Positions 1 to 8,644 of a stretch of DNA of 36,084 bases are shown here, one piece after another. The notes beneath the pieces were generated by a model. It ran no database searches. It was not told where the DNA came from and saw nothing but the letters and a program-made list of their open reading frames with translations. The position numbers and the translations under genes were made by a program. Source of the stretch: Lichenibacterium ramalinae (GTDB lineage: Bacteria; Pseudomonadota; Alphaproteobacteria; Rhizobiales; Beijerinckiaceae); the NCBI RefSeq assembly GCF_004137085.1, contig NZ_QYBC01000032.1:1-36084 (forward strand). The letters are read 5' to 3'. The number at the start of each line of letters is the position of its first letter. The stretch's first letter is position 1.

Positions 1-357
1 GAGGACGGCGTCACGTTCCGCTACAAGGACTACCGCCGTGACGGCGACGCCCGCCACCGCACCATGACGCTGTCGACCGACGAGTTCATCCGCCGCTTCC
101 TCGTGCATGTCCTGCCCAGGGGCTTCCACCGCATCCGCCACTACGGCCTGCTCGCCACGGGTCGGTGCAAGGCCAACATCGCCCGCGCCCGCGAACTGCT
201 CGCCGTCCCCGTACCGCCCGAGGCCACCAAGCCGGCCTCTTCGGCCGAGCGCCGCCCCCCGTGTCCCTGCTGCGGCGGGCGCATGCTGGTGATCGAGAGC
301 TTCGAGGGCAACGTCCGCGCCCGGGCGCCACCCTCGCATCGATGGAGAGCCGGATGA
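1..357 (+). CDS. IS91-family transposase, C-terminal part (partial, runs in from left edge)
   Basis: The frame is open from base 1 and ends at the TGA at 355-357. It reads EDGVTFRYKDYRRDG, then a stretch with FLVHVLPRGFHRIRHYGLLA, and ends in a cysteine cluster (CPCCGGRM). This is the characteristic C-terminal region of IS91-type (Y2, HUH) transposases, which move by rolling-circle replication. The N-terminal catalytic half with the HUH and tyrosine motifs is outside the window, so activity cannot be judged. The last ~15 residues are arginine-rich and look poorly conserved, so the natural C terminus may be altered. The family call is firm; whether the element is intact is unknown. Confidence 0.8.
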   Translation, partial: EDGVTFRYKDYRRDGDARHRTMTLSTDEFIRRFLVHVLPRGFHRIRHYGLLATGRCKANIARARELLAVPVPPEATKPASSAERRPPCPCCGGRMLVIESFEGNVRARAPPSHRWRAG

Positions 358-1168
358 GGGCGTCGTGACCCGGCACGGCATGTCCCCGCACAGGGTCGAA
401 GCGACGCCGCTTCGGCCATCGGACACGCTCGCCTCCACGGTGTCCGGCACCGTCCGCCCCAAGCCCGGGACCGCACCACAGGCCCCTCAGAGTCCGCGGC
501 CATCCTCGATCGCAGCGCCTGTGGACCGCCGCGACGCCTCGCCCGACCACGGGTTCGCCAGCCTGGGCTGGCTGCGGCGCCTCCGCGCGCTCGCCCGTCC
601 CGCCAAATCCCCATAGCGCGAGGCGACCCTCGCGCGTTCGTCCTTGGGCGGCTTACCGACGGCGGCCCTCAGCCTGGACGCTCGGCCAGTGCCGGCCGCC
701 GTCCGTAACCCTTCACCAAATGTCGCCGTCCCAGATGCACGACAGCACGCTCGAAATCGGACGTTCGCCGATCCCGCGCTACGGAATGAGTGGCCGTTTT
801 GGTGAATAAGCCTATCGGTCAACAAGGCGTCTCTCGGTCGTCTGAGGCGCGGAGCATAGAAATGCTCGGGAGCGGCATTGGCCTGCGACGGCGCGGGCCG
901 AGGTCCTTTAAGAGCTTCCTGACCTTAAACCGAAGCGGCCGACCGGTTACGTCCCGCGTTCCCGGGGACGGAAACTCGTCCAAGTTCGTTACAGCGTTGA
1001 TTATGGCCCGCGGACGTCGAGCCTTGTCGTCATCCGCGACCCGGTCATCCCTAAGATGGGACGGGAGTTCCTCCGTGACCTGTGCAGATCCGGTCGGGGC
1101 GTGAGGCTGCCCGATACCAACCCAGCCAAACTGCATGGTACGAAACCCTGCTGCGGAGAGGACCGATC
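358..1168. other. Gene-poor stretch after the IS91 transposase
   Basis: About 800 bases with no convincing gene. Several open frames cross it on both strands, but they are arginine/proline-rich, overlap one another and have no recognisable motif, as expected of shadow frames in GC-rich DNA. The first part is probably the non-coding terminal region of the IS91-type element. The last part must hold the promoter of the DUF47 gene. I looked for a PhoB-like direct repeat upstream of that gene and did not see one. Confidence 0.5.
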
Positions 1169-1810
1169 ATGCTGAGCTGGTTTCGTGCGTTGATGCCCAA
1201 GGAAGATCGCTTCTTCGGCCTCTTCGATCGTCATGCGGCCACGCTGGTCGACGGCGCCCGCGCGCTCGTTGGCCTGCTTGAGGGCGGAGAGGCCGTGCCC
1301 CGCTGCGCGCGATTGATCGCACAGCACGAGGAGGCAGCCGACGAGATCACCCGCGAGTCCTTGAGCGCCGTGCGGCGAACCTTCATCACACCGTTCGATC
1401 GCAGCGACATCCAAGACCTCGTCACGACGCTCGACGACACCATCGATCAGATGCAAAAGACGGCCAAGGCGGCCCAACTGTTCGAGGTCTCCGCCTTCGA
1501 GCCGCCGATGCGCGAGATGGGGCGGATCATCCTCGAGGCTGCCACCCTGACCCATGAGGCCGTGCCGCTGTTGCGCGCCGTCGGCCAGAACGCCACGCGG
1601 CTCAATGCGCTGACCGAACAGGTGATCCAGCTCGAAGGGCGGGCCGACGAGGTCCACAACCAGGGCGTCAAGGCCCTCTATCAGGCCTCGCGTTCCGACC
1701 CGATGGCCTTCATCGTGGGTTCGGAGATCTACGACCATCTCGAAAAGGTGATGGATCGGTTCGAGGACGTGGCGAACCGCATCAGCAGCATCCTGGTCGA
1801 GCACCTGTGA
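1169..1810 (+). CDS. DUF47 family protein (PhoU-like partner of a Pit phosphate transporter)
   Basis: This 213-aa, all-helical protein starts MLSWFRALMPKEDRFF and is the usual length for DUF47 (YkaA/TIGR00153-type) proteins. The opening (LMPKEDRFFGLFDRHA), the central FDRSDIQDLVTTLDD and the terminal EKVMDRFEDVANRI are family hallmarks. DUF47 proteins resemble PhoU, are cytoplasmic, and are nearly always encoded beside a low-affinity inorganic phosphate transporter whose activity they are thought to modulate. Exactly that arrangement occurs here, with a transporter gene 13 bases downstream. The ATG at 1169 was chosen over an upstream frame extension because it has a GGAGAG ribosome-binding sequence at 1155-1160 and the family N terminus starts there. 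Confidence 0.92.
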   Translation: MLSWFRALMPKEDRFFGLFDRHAATLVDGARALVGLLEGGEAVPRCARLIAQHEEAADEITRESLSAVRRTFITPFDRSDIQDLVTTLDDTIDQMQKTAKAAQLFEVSAFEPPMREMGRIILEAATLTHEAVPLLRAVGQNATRLNALTEQVIQLEGRADEVHNQGVKALYQASRSDPMAFIVGSEIYDHLEKVMDRFEDVANRISSILVEHL

Positions 1811-1823
1811 TCGGGAGCGCATC

Positions 1824-2831
1824 GTGGAACTCCTGAGCGCGACTCCCTTCGTCCTGGTGCTGGTCGCCACAGCCCTGGTGTTCGACTTCCTCAATGGCCT
1901 CCACGACTCGGCCAACTCCATCGCCACCATCGTGTCGACGCGGGTGCTGGCACCCCGCTACGCCGTCCTCTGGGCCGCCTTCTTCAACTTCGTCGCTTTC
2001 CTGGTGTTCGGGTTGCACGTCGCCGGTACCGTCAGCTCCGGCATTGTCGGGGTCGACATCATCGATGATCGCGTGGTCTTCGCGGCGCTGGGCGGCGCCA
2101 TCGTCTGGAATCTCGCGACCTGGTGGCTCGGCATTCCATCGAGCAGTTCGCACGCCCTGATCGGAGGCCTCCTCGGCGCAGGGATCGCCAAAGCCGGTCT
2201 CGCAGCGGTGGTCTGGGGCGGCGTTCTCGCCACCACAGCCGCCATCGTCCTTTCCCCGGCGCTGGGCTTCTTCCTCGCGCTTCTCCTTGTACTCGCGGTG
2301 TCGTGGACCTTCGTGCGCTCCACCCCGCACCGGGTCGATCGCCTGTTCCGCGGCCTCCAGTTCATTTCGGCCTCGGCCTACTCGCTCGGGCACGGCGGCA
2401 ACGACGCGCAGAAGACGATGGGCGTCATCGCGGTCCTGCTCTATTCGCACGGGCTGCTCCAGGGCGGCTTCCACGTTCCGCTCTGGGTCGTGCTAGCCTG
2501 CCAGAGCGCGATGGCGCTGGGCACGCTGATGGGCGGTTGGCGCATCGTCCACACCATGGGATCCAAGATCACCCGCCTCACGCCGATGCAGGGATTTTGT
2601 GCCGAGACGGGCGGCGCCATCACCCTGTTCCTCGCGACCTGGCTCGGCATCCCGGTCTCGACCACACATACGATCACGGGGGCCATCGTCGGGGTCGGGG
2701 CCGCGCGGCGAGTCTCGGCGGTGCGCTGGAACGTCGCCCAGAGCATCGTCATCGCCTGGGTGGTGACGATGCCGGCGGCGGGGCTCGTCGCAGCCGGCCT
2801 CTACGCGGCCTCGGCCCTGCTGCCGGGCTGA
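1824..2831 (+). CDS. pitA: Inorganic phosphate transporter, Pit family
   Basis: A 335-aa polytopic membrane protein starting at a GTG preceded by GGGAGC. It carries the two Pit signature repeats: near the N terminus FDFLNGLHDSANSIATIVSTR, and in the second half SLGHGGNDAQKTMGVI. Each is followed later by a Ser/Thr-His motif (GIPSSSSHALIGG and GIPVSTTHTITGA). These duplicated halves form the transport path in PiT/PHO-4 proteins, which import phosphate, usually as a metal-phosphate complex, with protons or sodium. The gene lies 13 bases after the DUF47 gene, and the two almost certainly form one operon. The length is short but typical of the bacterial short-form Pit proteins paired with DUF47. 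Confidence 0.94.
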   Translation: MELLSATPFVLVLVATALVFDFLNGLHDSANSIATIVSTRVLAPRYAVLWAAFFNFVAFLVFGLHVAGTVSSGIVGVDIIDDRVVFAALGGAIVWNLATWWLGIPSSSSHALIGGLLGAGIAKAGLAAVVWGGVLATTAAIVLSPALGFFLALLLVLAVSWTFVRSTPHRVDRLFRGLQFISASAYSLGHGGNDAQKTMGVIAVLLYSHGLLQGGFHVPLWVVLACQSAMALGTLMGGWRIVHTMGSKITRLTPMQGFCAETGGAITLFLATWLGIPVSTTHTITGAIVGVGAARRVSAVRWNVAQSIVIAWVVTMPAAGLVAAGLYAASALLPG

Positions 2832-2880
2832 CGGTTGCTCCGGCAAGCCTCCGCGACAGGTCCGGGGGGCGTACGGGCCG

Positions 2881-3819
2881 TCATGGGGCGGGCGACGTCG
2901 CGACAGATGACGCCGGGTCGAACGCCGCGATCCATCGGCATACCGACAGGCTTGCGGCGCGGACAGGGCTCGTGACCGGGACGTAGGCGAAGTAGCTGCG
3001 GGCGGGCAGGCTCAGGGTTGGAAACGGAGCGACAAGCCGCCCGAGCCGAAGGTCGTCCTCGATCAGGGTCGCGGGCCCCATTGCCACCCCCATGCCGTTG
3101 ATGGCCGCCTGGACGGCCAGGTAGAAGTGGTCGAGCGTGAGCGTCGAGGCCGGAACGAGGGTGCCGTGGTCGGCCATGACCAGCCAGTCTCGCCAAAGCC
3201 GAGGCATGCTGCCCACATCGATGAGTGTGTGGCGCTCGAGGTCCTCGACACGGTCGAGCGGCTGATTGACGCTCAGCTCAGGACTGCAGACCGGCAGCCG
3301 CCGCTCGGGCAGCAGGTGACAGGCCTCGAAGCCGTGGAACGTGTCGGGTCCGCCGCGGATCAGGAGGTCGTAGTCCCCCGCGAGGGCATCGATCGGCTCA
3401 TTCCCGGTCGTCAGTCGGAGGTCGATCTCAGGGTGGGCTTCCCGCAGCAGGGTCAGCTTCGGCATGAGCCAGCGCAGGCTGAACGTCGCGAGTGCATTCA
3501 CCCGAAGCACGGTCGCTGAGGTCTTTGCTGGCTGACCGTGCCTGACGGCAGCGGCGGCGATCTGTTCGAGCGCCGGGCTGATCTCGGCGAAGAGGGCGGC
3601 GCCCTCCGCAGTCAGCATCACACCATGGCTGAGACGGCGGAACAGCGTGGGGCGTCCAAGCCAGTCCTCGAGCAGGCGAACCTGCCGGCTGATCGCCCCG
3701 TGGGTGACGCCGAGTTCCACCGCCGCTTCCTTGAAGCTGGAACGTCGCGCGGCCGCCTCGAAAGCACGCACGGCGTTCAAGGGTGGGAGCGGCAGATTTT
3801 TCGACGGGGCACGAGTCAT
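2881..3819 (-). CDS. LysR family transcriptional regulator, GcvA-like
   Basis: A 312-aa protein with an N-terminal winged helix-turn-helix (LPPLNAVRAFEAAARRSSF, then AAVELGVTHGAISRQVRLLE and LGRPTLFRR) and a LysR effector-binding domain (about residues 90-295). The opening LPPLNAVRAFE resembles the GcvA/AmpR branch. I place the start at the ATG at 3819, just before the HTH, giving MTRAPSKNLPLPPLNA. An upstream in-frame ATG at 3909 would overlap the divergent gene and adds a sequence that does not look conserved. It is divergent from the MFS transporter gene with about 70 bases between the chosen starts, so it probably controls that transporter. The ligand cannot be read from the sequence. Confidence 0.88.
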   Translation of the reverse strand: MTRAPSKNLPLPPLNAVRAFEAAARRSSFKEAAVELGVTHGAISRQVRLLEDWLGRPTLFRRLSHGVMLTAEGAALFAEISPALEQIAAAAVRHGQPAKTSATVLRVNALATFSLRWLMPKLTLLREAHPEIDLRLTTGNEPIDALAGDYDLLIRGGPDTFHGFEACHLLPERRLPVCSPELSVNQPLDRVEDLERHTLIDVGSMPRLWRDWLVMADHGTLVPASTLTLDHFYLAVQAAINGMGVAMGPATLIEDDLRLGRLVAPFPTLSLPARSYFAYVPVTSPVRAASLSVCRWIAAFDPASSVATSPAP

Positions 3820-3892
3820 GTGAGATTTGCTGACAGGAGGAAGCAGAAGAAGTCGTTTGCGGGCTTCGGTGGGGACGCTCAGACTATCCGGC

Positions 3893-5149
3893 GTGAGCAT
3901 TTCAGCCAAACCAGCATACCCGGTCTCCTCAGACCTTCCGTCCGTCGCGACCGCTGAACCGGCGACGCACGCGCGCCGGACGCTCGCGCTGGCGGGCCTC
4001 GCCCATGCACTCCACGACGGCTACACCGACGCGATCTACGTGCTCCTACCGGTCTTGCGCACGGAGTTTGGGCTCGACTTCGTGGCGCTCGCGCTGCTGC
4101 GTGGCATCTACGCGGGGACGCTGGCCGCCTTCCAACTGCCGGCGACCAAGCTGTCCGAGCGGTATGGCGGGCGACGGCTGTTGATCCTGGGAACGCTGGT
4201 CGCGGCCGGCGGATACGCGATGGCCGGCCTCGCCGGTGGGATGCTGGCTCTCTACGGAGCGCTCGCCGTCTCGGGGATCGGATCGAGCGTGCAGCACCCC
4301 ATCGCCTCGGGCGCGGTCTCGCGGGCCTATGGCGAGAATGCGCGCGGGCCGCTCGGCACCTACAACTTCGCGGGCGACCTCGGCAAAGCTGCGATACCCG
4401 CCGCCCTGTCGTTCGGCCTGTCCCTCGCACCCTGGCGGTCTTCGCTCTGGGTGATGTCGGTACTGGGCATCGCCGTCGCGGGCGTGCTCGCCTTCAGCTT
4501 TCCGCCGATCGCGTCAGCCCAGGCGAGGCGGTCCGTGTCCGACGCGGGCCCGGGCAACGACGACCGGGGCGGCTTCGCCCTCCTGTTCGGCATCGGCATG
4601 CTCGATACGAGCGTCCGCATGGGCCTGCTGACCTTCCTGCCGTTCCTCCTGCAGGCGAAGGGGGCCACGCAGCCCGTCATCGGCACCGCATTGGCGCTGG
4701 TGTTCCTGGGCGGCGCGGCCGGCAAGTTCGCCTGCGGCTGGCTCGGCCAGCGCTGGGGCGTGGTCGGCATCACACTGATCACTGAAGGCGCGACTGCTCT
4801 GCTCATCGCCGCCACCGTGGTGCTGCCGCTGGTGCCGCTGCTGATCGTCCTGCCTCTGCTCGGCGTGATGCTCAACGGCACCTCATCGGTGCTCTACGGC
4901 ACGGTCCCGGACCTCTCGCCGGCCGAGCGGACCGAGCGGGCCTTTGCTCTATTCTACACGGGTGTCATCGGGTCTGGAGCGCTGTCGCCGCTCCTGTTCG
5001 GCCTGCTCGGCGACCATGCCGGGCCAGTCGTGGCGACGCTCGCCACCGCTGGCACGGCCGTGGCGATCTTGCCGCTGGCCGTCGCGCTCGGCCGCAAGCT
5101 CGCCAGGCCGCAGCAGCGGATCGGAGCCGCGAGCCCGGACGAGGCGTGA
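3893..5149 (+). CDS. MFS transporter, possibly related to the Fsr-type efflux family
   Basis: A roughly 418-aa, 12-helix membrane protein of the major facilitator superfamily. The first helix region reads GLAHALHDGYTDAIYVLLP and the first cytoplasmic loop is KLSERYGGRR. The GSSVQHPIASGAVSRAYG segment recalls the G-S-S-V-x-H-P motif of Fsr (fosmidomycin resistance) transporters. The substrate is unknown. The start is uncertain: the GTG at 3893 gives a normal length, while a TTG at 3827 would add 22 Arg/Ser-rich residues unlike an MFS N terminus. It is divergently paired with the LysR gene, a common arrangement for efflux pumps, and ends just before the GFA gene. Confidence 0.85.
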   Translation: MSISAKPAYPVSSDLPSVATAEPATHARRTLALAGLAHALHDGYTDAIYVLLPVLRTEFGLDFVALALLRGIYAGTLAAFQLPATKLSERYGGRRLLILGTLVAAGGYAMAGLAGGMLALYGALAVSGIGSSVQHPIASGAVSRAYGENARGPLGTYNFAGDLGKAAIPAALSFGLSLAPWRSSLWVMSVLGIAVAGVLAFSFPPIASAQARRSVSDAGPGNDDRGGFALLFGIGMLDTSVRMGLLTFLPFLLQAKGATQPVIGTALALVFLGGAAGKFACGWLGQRWGVVGITLITEGATALLIAATVVLPLVPLLIVLPLLGVMLNGTSSVLYGTVPDLSPAERTERAFALFYTGVIGSGALSPLLFGLLGDHAGPVVATLATAGTAVAILPLAVALGRKLARPQQRIGAASPDEA

Positions 5150-5173
5150 GGCTATTGAGGAAGGCACAGGCGA

Positions 5174-5599
5174 ATGGGAACGATCAAGGACATCCGAACC
5201 GGCCGATGCCACTGCGGCACGGTGCGCTTCGAGGCGACCCTCGGCGAGGGCTTCGCCTCCATCCGCCGCTGCACCTGTTCCTACTGCCGCATGCGCGGCG
5301 CCGTCGTCGCCATGGCGGAGATGGGCGGGGTCGAAATCCTCGAGGGCGAGGACGCGTTGACGACTTATCGCTTCCACACCGGCGCGGCCCAGCACTTCTT
5401 CTGTTCCCGCTGCGGCGTCTACACCCACCACCAGCGGCGCTCCGACCCGAACCTCCATGCGGTGAACGTGGCCTGCCTCGAGGGGGTGAGCCCGTTCGAC
5501 TTCGCCGACGTGCCCGTCATGGACGGTGTCAATCACACGAACGACACCGGCAGCCCGACGCGCCGTGCGGGCACGCTGCGTTTCATCCTCTGGAAGTGA
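5174..5599 (+). CDS. GFA family protein (glutathione-dependent formaldehyde-activating enzyme-like)
   Basis: A 141-aa zinc protein of the GFA/CENP-V fold. The ligand cysteines are visible: GRCHCGTVRFEA at the start, RRCTCSYCRMRGA in the middle, and FFCSRCGVYTHH further on. The family was named for an enzyme reported to speed the reaction of formaldehyde with glutathione. Most members have no proven reaction, so the substrate here is unknown, though formaldehyde metabolism would suit a methylotroph. The ATG at 5174 has a GAGGAAGG ribosome-binding sequence about 8 bases upstream. It follows the MFS gene by 24 bases and may be co-transcribed with it. Confidence 0.87.
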   Translation: MGTIKDIRTGRCHCGTVRFEATLGEGFASIRRCTCSYCRMRGAVVAMAEMGGVEILEGEDALTTYRFHTGAAQHFFCSRCGVYTHHQRRSDPNLHAVNVACLEGVSPFDFADVPVMDGVNHTNDTGSPTRRAGTLRFILWK

Positions 5600-5661
5600 C
5601 GCCACGATCCAGCGATGGAGCGGCTGGCGACGCTCCCGGTCGGAGCCAGGATCTGCTCGCC

Positions 5662-6342
5662 TCAGCTGACGTCCAGACCTTCGACCTGTGTCACACCGGG
5701 CATCGCCTTCAGCTTGGCGGCAATCTCCTGGAGGGCTGCCTCGCTCAGGCGCACGAACGAGATCTCGGCCTCGTCCAGGTCCTCGGTCCCGGTCTGCTTC
5801 AGGACGAACTGCTGGATGCGACGGGCATAGGGGCCCGAAGCCTGCCGCAGCATCTCGATCGAGAACTCACCGCGCCTGGCGAGCAAGGTGATGGTCCGGG
5901 TCTGGATGCGGCGGCGGTAGCGTTCCTCGATGGGCTTCACCCCGGCCAACACCGCCAGAATGATGATGGTACCGACGAGGGCGGCGAGGTAGAGCCCGCT
6001 TCCGGAAGCCAGTCCGACCCCGGCGACCGCCCAGAGGCTGGCGGCGGTCGTCAGGCCTTTGACAGCCTCGCCGCGGAACAGGATCGTGCCTGCGCCGAGG
6101 AAGCCCACGCCGGATACGACCTGCGCGGCGATGCGTGACGGGTCGAGAACGACGTTCTTCTGCCCCAAGACATCCTGAAACCCATAGGCTGAGACGATGA
6201 TGATCAGGCACGAGCCGACGCAGACGAGCATGTGGGTACGGAGGCCGGCGGCCCACATCAGGCGCTCGCGCTCGAAACCGATGGCACCACCCAGCACCGC
6301 GGCGCAGAGCAGGCGTGCGATCATTTCCCAGTTCGGCAGCAT
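5662..6342 (-). CDS. MgtC/SapB family membrane protein
   Basis: A 226-aa protein with an N-terminal membrane domain and a cytoplasmic C-terminal domain. Family motifs are clear: LGGAIGFERERLMWAAGLRTH in the first part, then QVVSGVGFLGAGTILF and KGLTTAASLWAVAGVGLA. The C-terminal ~80 residues (from about RRIQTRTITLLA) resemble the ACT-like tail of MgtC. MgtC proteins help intracellular pathogens cope with low magnesium and act on F-type ATPase or cellulose regulation; in environmental bacteria the role is less clear. The ATG at 6342 follows a very strong GGAGGGG at about 6 bases, which rules out the longer reading from 6483. It is divergent from the Nudix gene with about 60 bases between. Confidence 0.9.
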   Translation of the reverse strand: MLPNWEMIARLLCAAVLGGAIGFERERLMWAAGLRTHMLVCVGSCLIIIVSAYGFQDVLGQKNVVLDPSRIAAQVVSGVGFLGAGTILFRGEAVKGLTTAASLWAVAGVGLASGSGLYLAALVGTIIILAVLAGVKPIEERYRRRIQTRTITLLARRGEFSIEMLRQASGPYARRIQQFVLKQTGTEDLDEAEISFVRLSEAALQEIAAKLKAMPGVTQVEGLDVS

Positions 6343-6405
6343 GTTCGCCCCTCCATCCGTCGTGTGACCTCGCCTCACGACTCTATCCGGAAAAAGGCGG
6401 AGCCG

Positions 6406-6885
6406 ATGCCTGACAACCCGAACAAGCCCCGCAAGCAGGTCGCTGCCCTGCCGGTCCGGTTCGACGCGGAGGGGCATCTCCACGTCCTGCTCATCACGTC
6501 ACGCGGGACCCAGCGCTTCATCATTCCCAAGGGCTGGCCCATGAAGGGCAAGAAGGATCACCGGGCCGCCGCCATCGAAGCGCAGCAGGAGGCCGGCATC
6601 ATCGGCCGCGTGCACAAGAAGCCTGTCGGCGTCTACACGTACTGGAAGCGCCGTGACGATCACTTCGACTTCTGCCGGGTGAAGGTTTATCCGCTCGAGT
6701 TTCGGCATCAACTCCCGGACTGGCGCGAGAAGGGCCAGAGGCGCGGTGCCTGGCTGCTGCCCGACGAGGCCGCCGACCTCGTCGATGATCCAGGCCTCGT
6801 CGACATCATCCGCAGCCTGCCCCGTGAGCGGCCGCCCGAAGGCAAACGACGGCGGAAGAAGGCCGGCTCCTCGATCCCAAGCTGA
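6406..6885 (+). CDS. Nudix hydrolase
   Basis: A 159-aa protein containing a degenerate Nudix box: KGWPMKGKKDHRAAAIEAQQ followed by EAGI, at about residues 44-67. Compared with the canonical GX5EX7REUXEEXGU, the first Glu is Lys, the RE pair is IE and the final EE pair is QE. The preceding RFIIPKGWP is typical of diadenosine/diphosphoinositol polyphosphate hydrolase-like members. The fold is clear, but the substrate and even full activity are open because metal-binding acids are partly replaced. The C terminus is strongly basic (GKRRRKKAG). Start ATG 6406 has an AGGCGGAG ribosome-binding sequence. The gene is divergent from the MgtC-like gene. Confidence 0.85.
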   Translation: MPDNPNKPRKQVAALPVRFDAEGHLHVLLITSRGTQRFIIPKGWPMKGKKDHRAAAIEAQQEAGIIGRVHKKPVGVYTYWKRRDDHFDFCRVKVYPLEFRHQLPDWREKGQRRGAWLLPDEAADLVDDPGLVDIIRSLPRERPPEGKRRRKKAGSSIPS

Positions 6886-7025
6886 AGGCGACCAAGCCTC
6901 TCAGTTCCAGATCGTGACCAGGGGTGCTTCCGCCGACCGATCGGTGTCGCCTCGGCAACCTTACGAGACCCCTTCGGAACCGAACGACCACCTCCAGGTT
7001 GTCTATGCGTCAACTGGAGGCAACC

Positions 7026-7289
7026 ATGAACCGTATCGCTGCCGCTATGGCCTTTGCTGGCCTCCTGACCGTAGCAGCTCCGGCCGCCTGGGCTGACCAG
7101 CCCGGAGCCGACTGGATGCCCGCAGCCCAGGTCAAAGAGAAGCTGATGGGCCTGGGCTACACCAGCATCACCGCGTTCGAGGCCGACGATGGCCATTGGG
7201 AAGGCGAGGGCATGAAGAACGGCAAAAAGATGCAGTTCCACGCTGATCCGAAGACCGGCGCCATCATGTCCGAAAAGCCGGATCACTGA
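7026..7289 (+). CDS. Small exported PepSY-like protein
   Basis: An 87-aa protein with a typical signal peptide (MNRIAAAMAFAGLLTVAAPAAWA, cleavage expected after AWA). The mature part, about 64 residues, has the layout of a PepSY-like domain: a helix (PAAQVKEKLMGLGYTSI) then two strands (FEADDGHWEGEGMKNGKKMQFHADPKTGAIM). Such proteins are periplasmic and are thought to inhibit proteases or bind ligands; no direct function is known here. The ATG at 7026 is preceded by a clear GGAGG about 7 bases away, so the longer upstream reading (from 6924) is rejected. It stands alone between the Nudix gene and the AraC regulator. Confidence 0.8.
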   Translation: MNRIAAAMAFAGLLTVAAPAAWADQPGADWMPAAQVKEKLMGLGYTSITAFEADDGHWEGEGMKNGKKMQFHADPKTGAIMSEKPDH

Positions 7290-7545
7290 GGTTCCGAGGC
7301 AATGGACGCGACTCAGGCGCTCCAGTCGGTGCCGCCTGAGTTGTCCGCTCTCGATGCACAGCAACGTTCCGCGGCCGGCCGGAGTCGACCCACTTCTGGC
7401 GTAGCGTTCAACCTGGCGTGTGCTCCAAAGCAGACTTTTATTCAGCCTTCACGCGGCGGATATCCTCATTCCTAATATCGCGTTAGATGTGTTGGAACAG
7501 GCCATCTCAGGTGCGGTATCGAAGTCGCAAGGAAAGGCCAAATGC

Positions 7546-8529
7546 GTGCGAACGGATCTCCTTGATCGCCTCCTGGTGACATTGGCCGTACGGCTCCGTG
7601 CTTTTTCGGTATGCCGAATCCAACACGGATGGCAGTTGGAGTTCAGTCCGTTCGAAGCCATCACGGTGCACTACGTTCTGCGTGGCACCGGCAGCCTCCG
7701 CGTCGGTGACGGGACCTGGCAGGCCTTCGCCCCCCAGAGCGTCATCGTCGTCCCGGCACGCCTTTCGCACGCGTTGGGAGAACCGGAGCAGGTCAGGGGG
7801 GCGGCACGGGCGGAAGATCATTGTAGCCTCCATGGCGACGGGCTTGTCAGCTTCATGGCCGGCGACGGGACGCCCGATACGCTCCTCGTCTGCGGGCAGA
7901 TCTCAGCCAGTCATGACGGTGCCCTGGGACTCTTCGAGCTTTTTCAGTCGCCGATGATCCAGGCGTTCACATCCGACGCTCCCCTTCGAGGGACGTTCGA
8001 ACTCATGTTAGCGGAGGTGGCCGCCCCGAGCCTCGGCACCCAGGCCATGACGGAACTGCTGATGAAGCAGTGCCTGATCGTGATGCTGCGTCGGCACTTC
8101 CTGGGTGGTGACGACACATCCCCGTTGCTCAGGGCGCTGCAGGAACCCAAGCTCGCCCGCGCCGTCATCGCGGTGCTGGAACATCCGGGCATGCCCTACT
8201 CGGTCGACAGTATGGCGTCGCTCGCCGGCATGAGCCGCACGTCCTTCGCCGTCCGCTTCGCCGAGGTGTTTGGACAAGGCCCCATGGACTTCGTCCAGAA
8301 GGTCCGCCTGCGCATCGCCGCGCGGCTGCTCACCGCCACCGACCTGCCCGTCAAGGTCATCGCCAGCAGCGTCGGCTACGCGAGCCGCACGGCTTTCAGT
8401 CGGGTGTTCGAGACCACCTACGGCCTGCCCCCGTCCGACTACCGCAGTTTTGGGGGCGGAGATGAGGTCGAGCCGGATCGGGTGGAGAGCCAGATCCAGG
8501 CATCTCCGGCAACCGACCCTGAACCGTGA
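7546..8529 (+). CDS. AraC family transcriptional regulator with N-terminal cupin domain
   Basis: About 327 aa from the GTG at 7546, which has AAGGAAAGG upstream. An alternative GTG at 7420 adds 42 residues that do not look like the family. The N-terminal part (DLLDRLLVTLAVRLRAF ... VHYVLRGTGSLRVGDG) matches the cupin domain of AraC regulators that often control short-chain dehydrogenases or stress genes. The C-terminal ~100 residues carry two helix-turn-helix motifs (SVDSMASLAGMSRTSFAVRF and PVKVIASSVGYASRTAFSRV) followed by the family ending GLPPSDYR. Likely a local activator; the exported DUF4142 and hydrolase genes downstream are possible targets, but no binding site could be identified. 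Confidence 0.87.
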   Translation: MRTDLLDRLLVTLAVRLRAFSVCRIQHGWQLEFSPFEAITVHYVLRGTGSLRVGDGTWQAFAPQSVIVVPARLSHALGEPEQVRGAARAEDHCSLHGDGLVSFMAGDGTPDTLLVCGQISASHDGALGLFELFQSPMIQAFTSDAPLRGTFELMLAEVAAPSLGTQAMTELLMKQCLIVMLRRHFLGGDDTSPLLRALQEPKLARAVIAVLEHPGMPYSVDSMASLAGMSRTSFAVRFAEVFGQGPMDFVQKVRLRIAARLLTATDLPVKVIASSVGYASRTAFSRVFETTYGLPPSDYRSFGGGDEVEPDRVESQIQASPATDPEP

Positions 8530-8644
8530 GGACCCTTTCCGTCCGGGGTAGGACGCAGGTCGTTCGAAGGTGACGTGTTTGGGGGACACGCCCTGAGTGG
8601 CAGGCTGTTCGACAAACACCGCCAATGTCGCTCAGGAGACCACC

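Noticed and set aside
365-1104. Several overlapping open frames on both strands after the IS91 transposase
   Set aside because: They are Arg/Pro-rich, overlap each other and lack ribosome-binding sequences or domain motifs; they look like GC-driven shadow frames.
1105-1168. Possible Pho box upstream of the DUF47-Pit operon
   Set aside because: I looked for paired CTGTCAT-like repeats and found none convincing.
5146-6138. A 330-aa plus-strand frame across the GFA and MgtC genes
   Set aside because: It runs out of frame over two well-supported genes and has shadow-like composition (His/Arg/Pro-rich).
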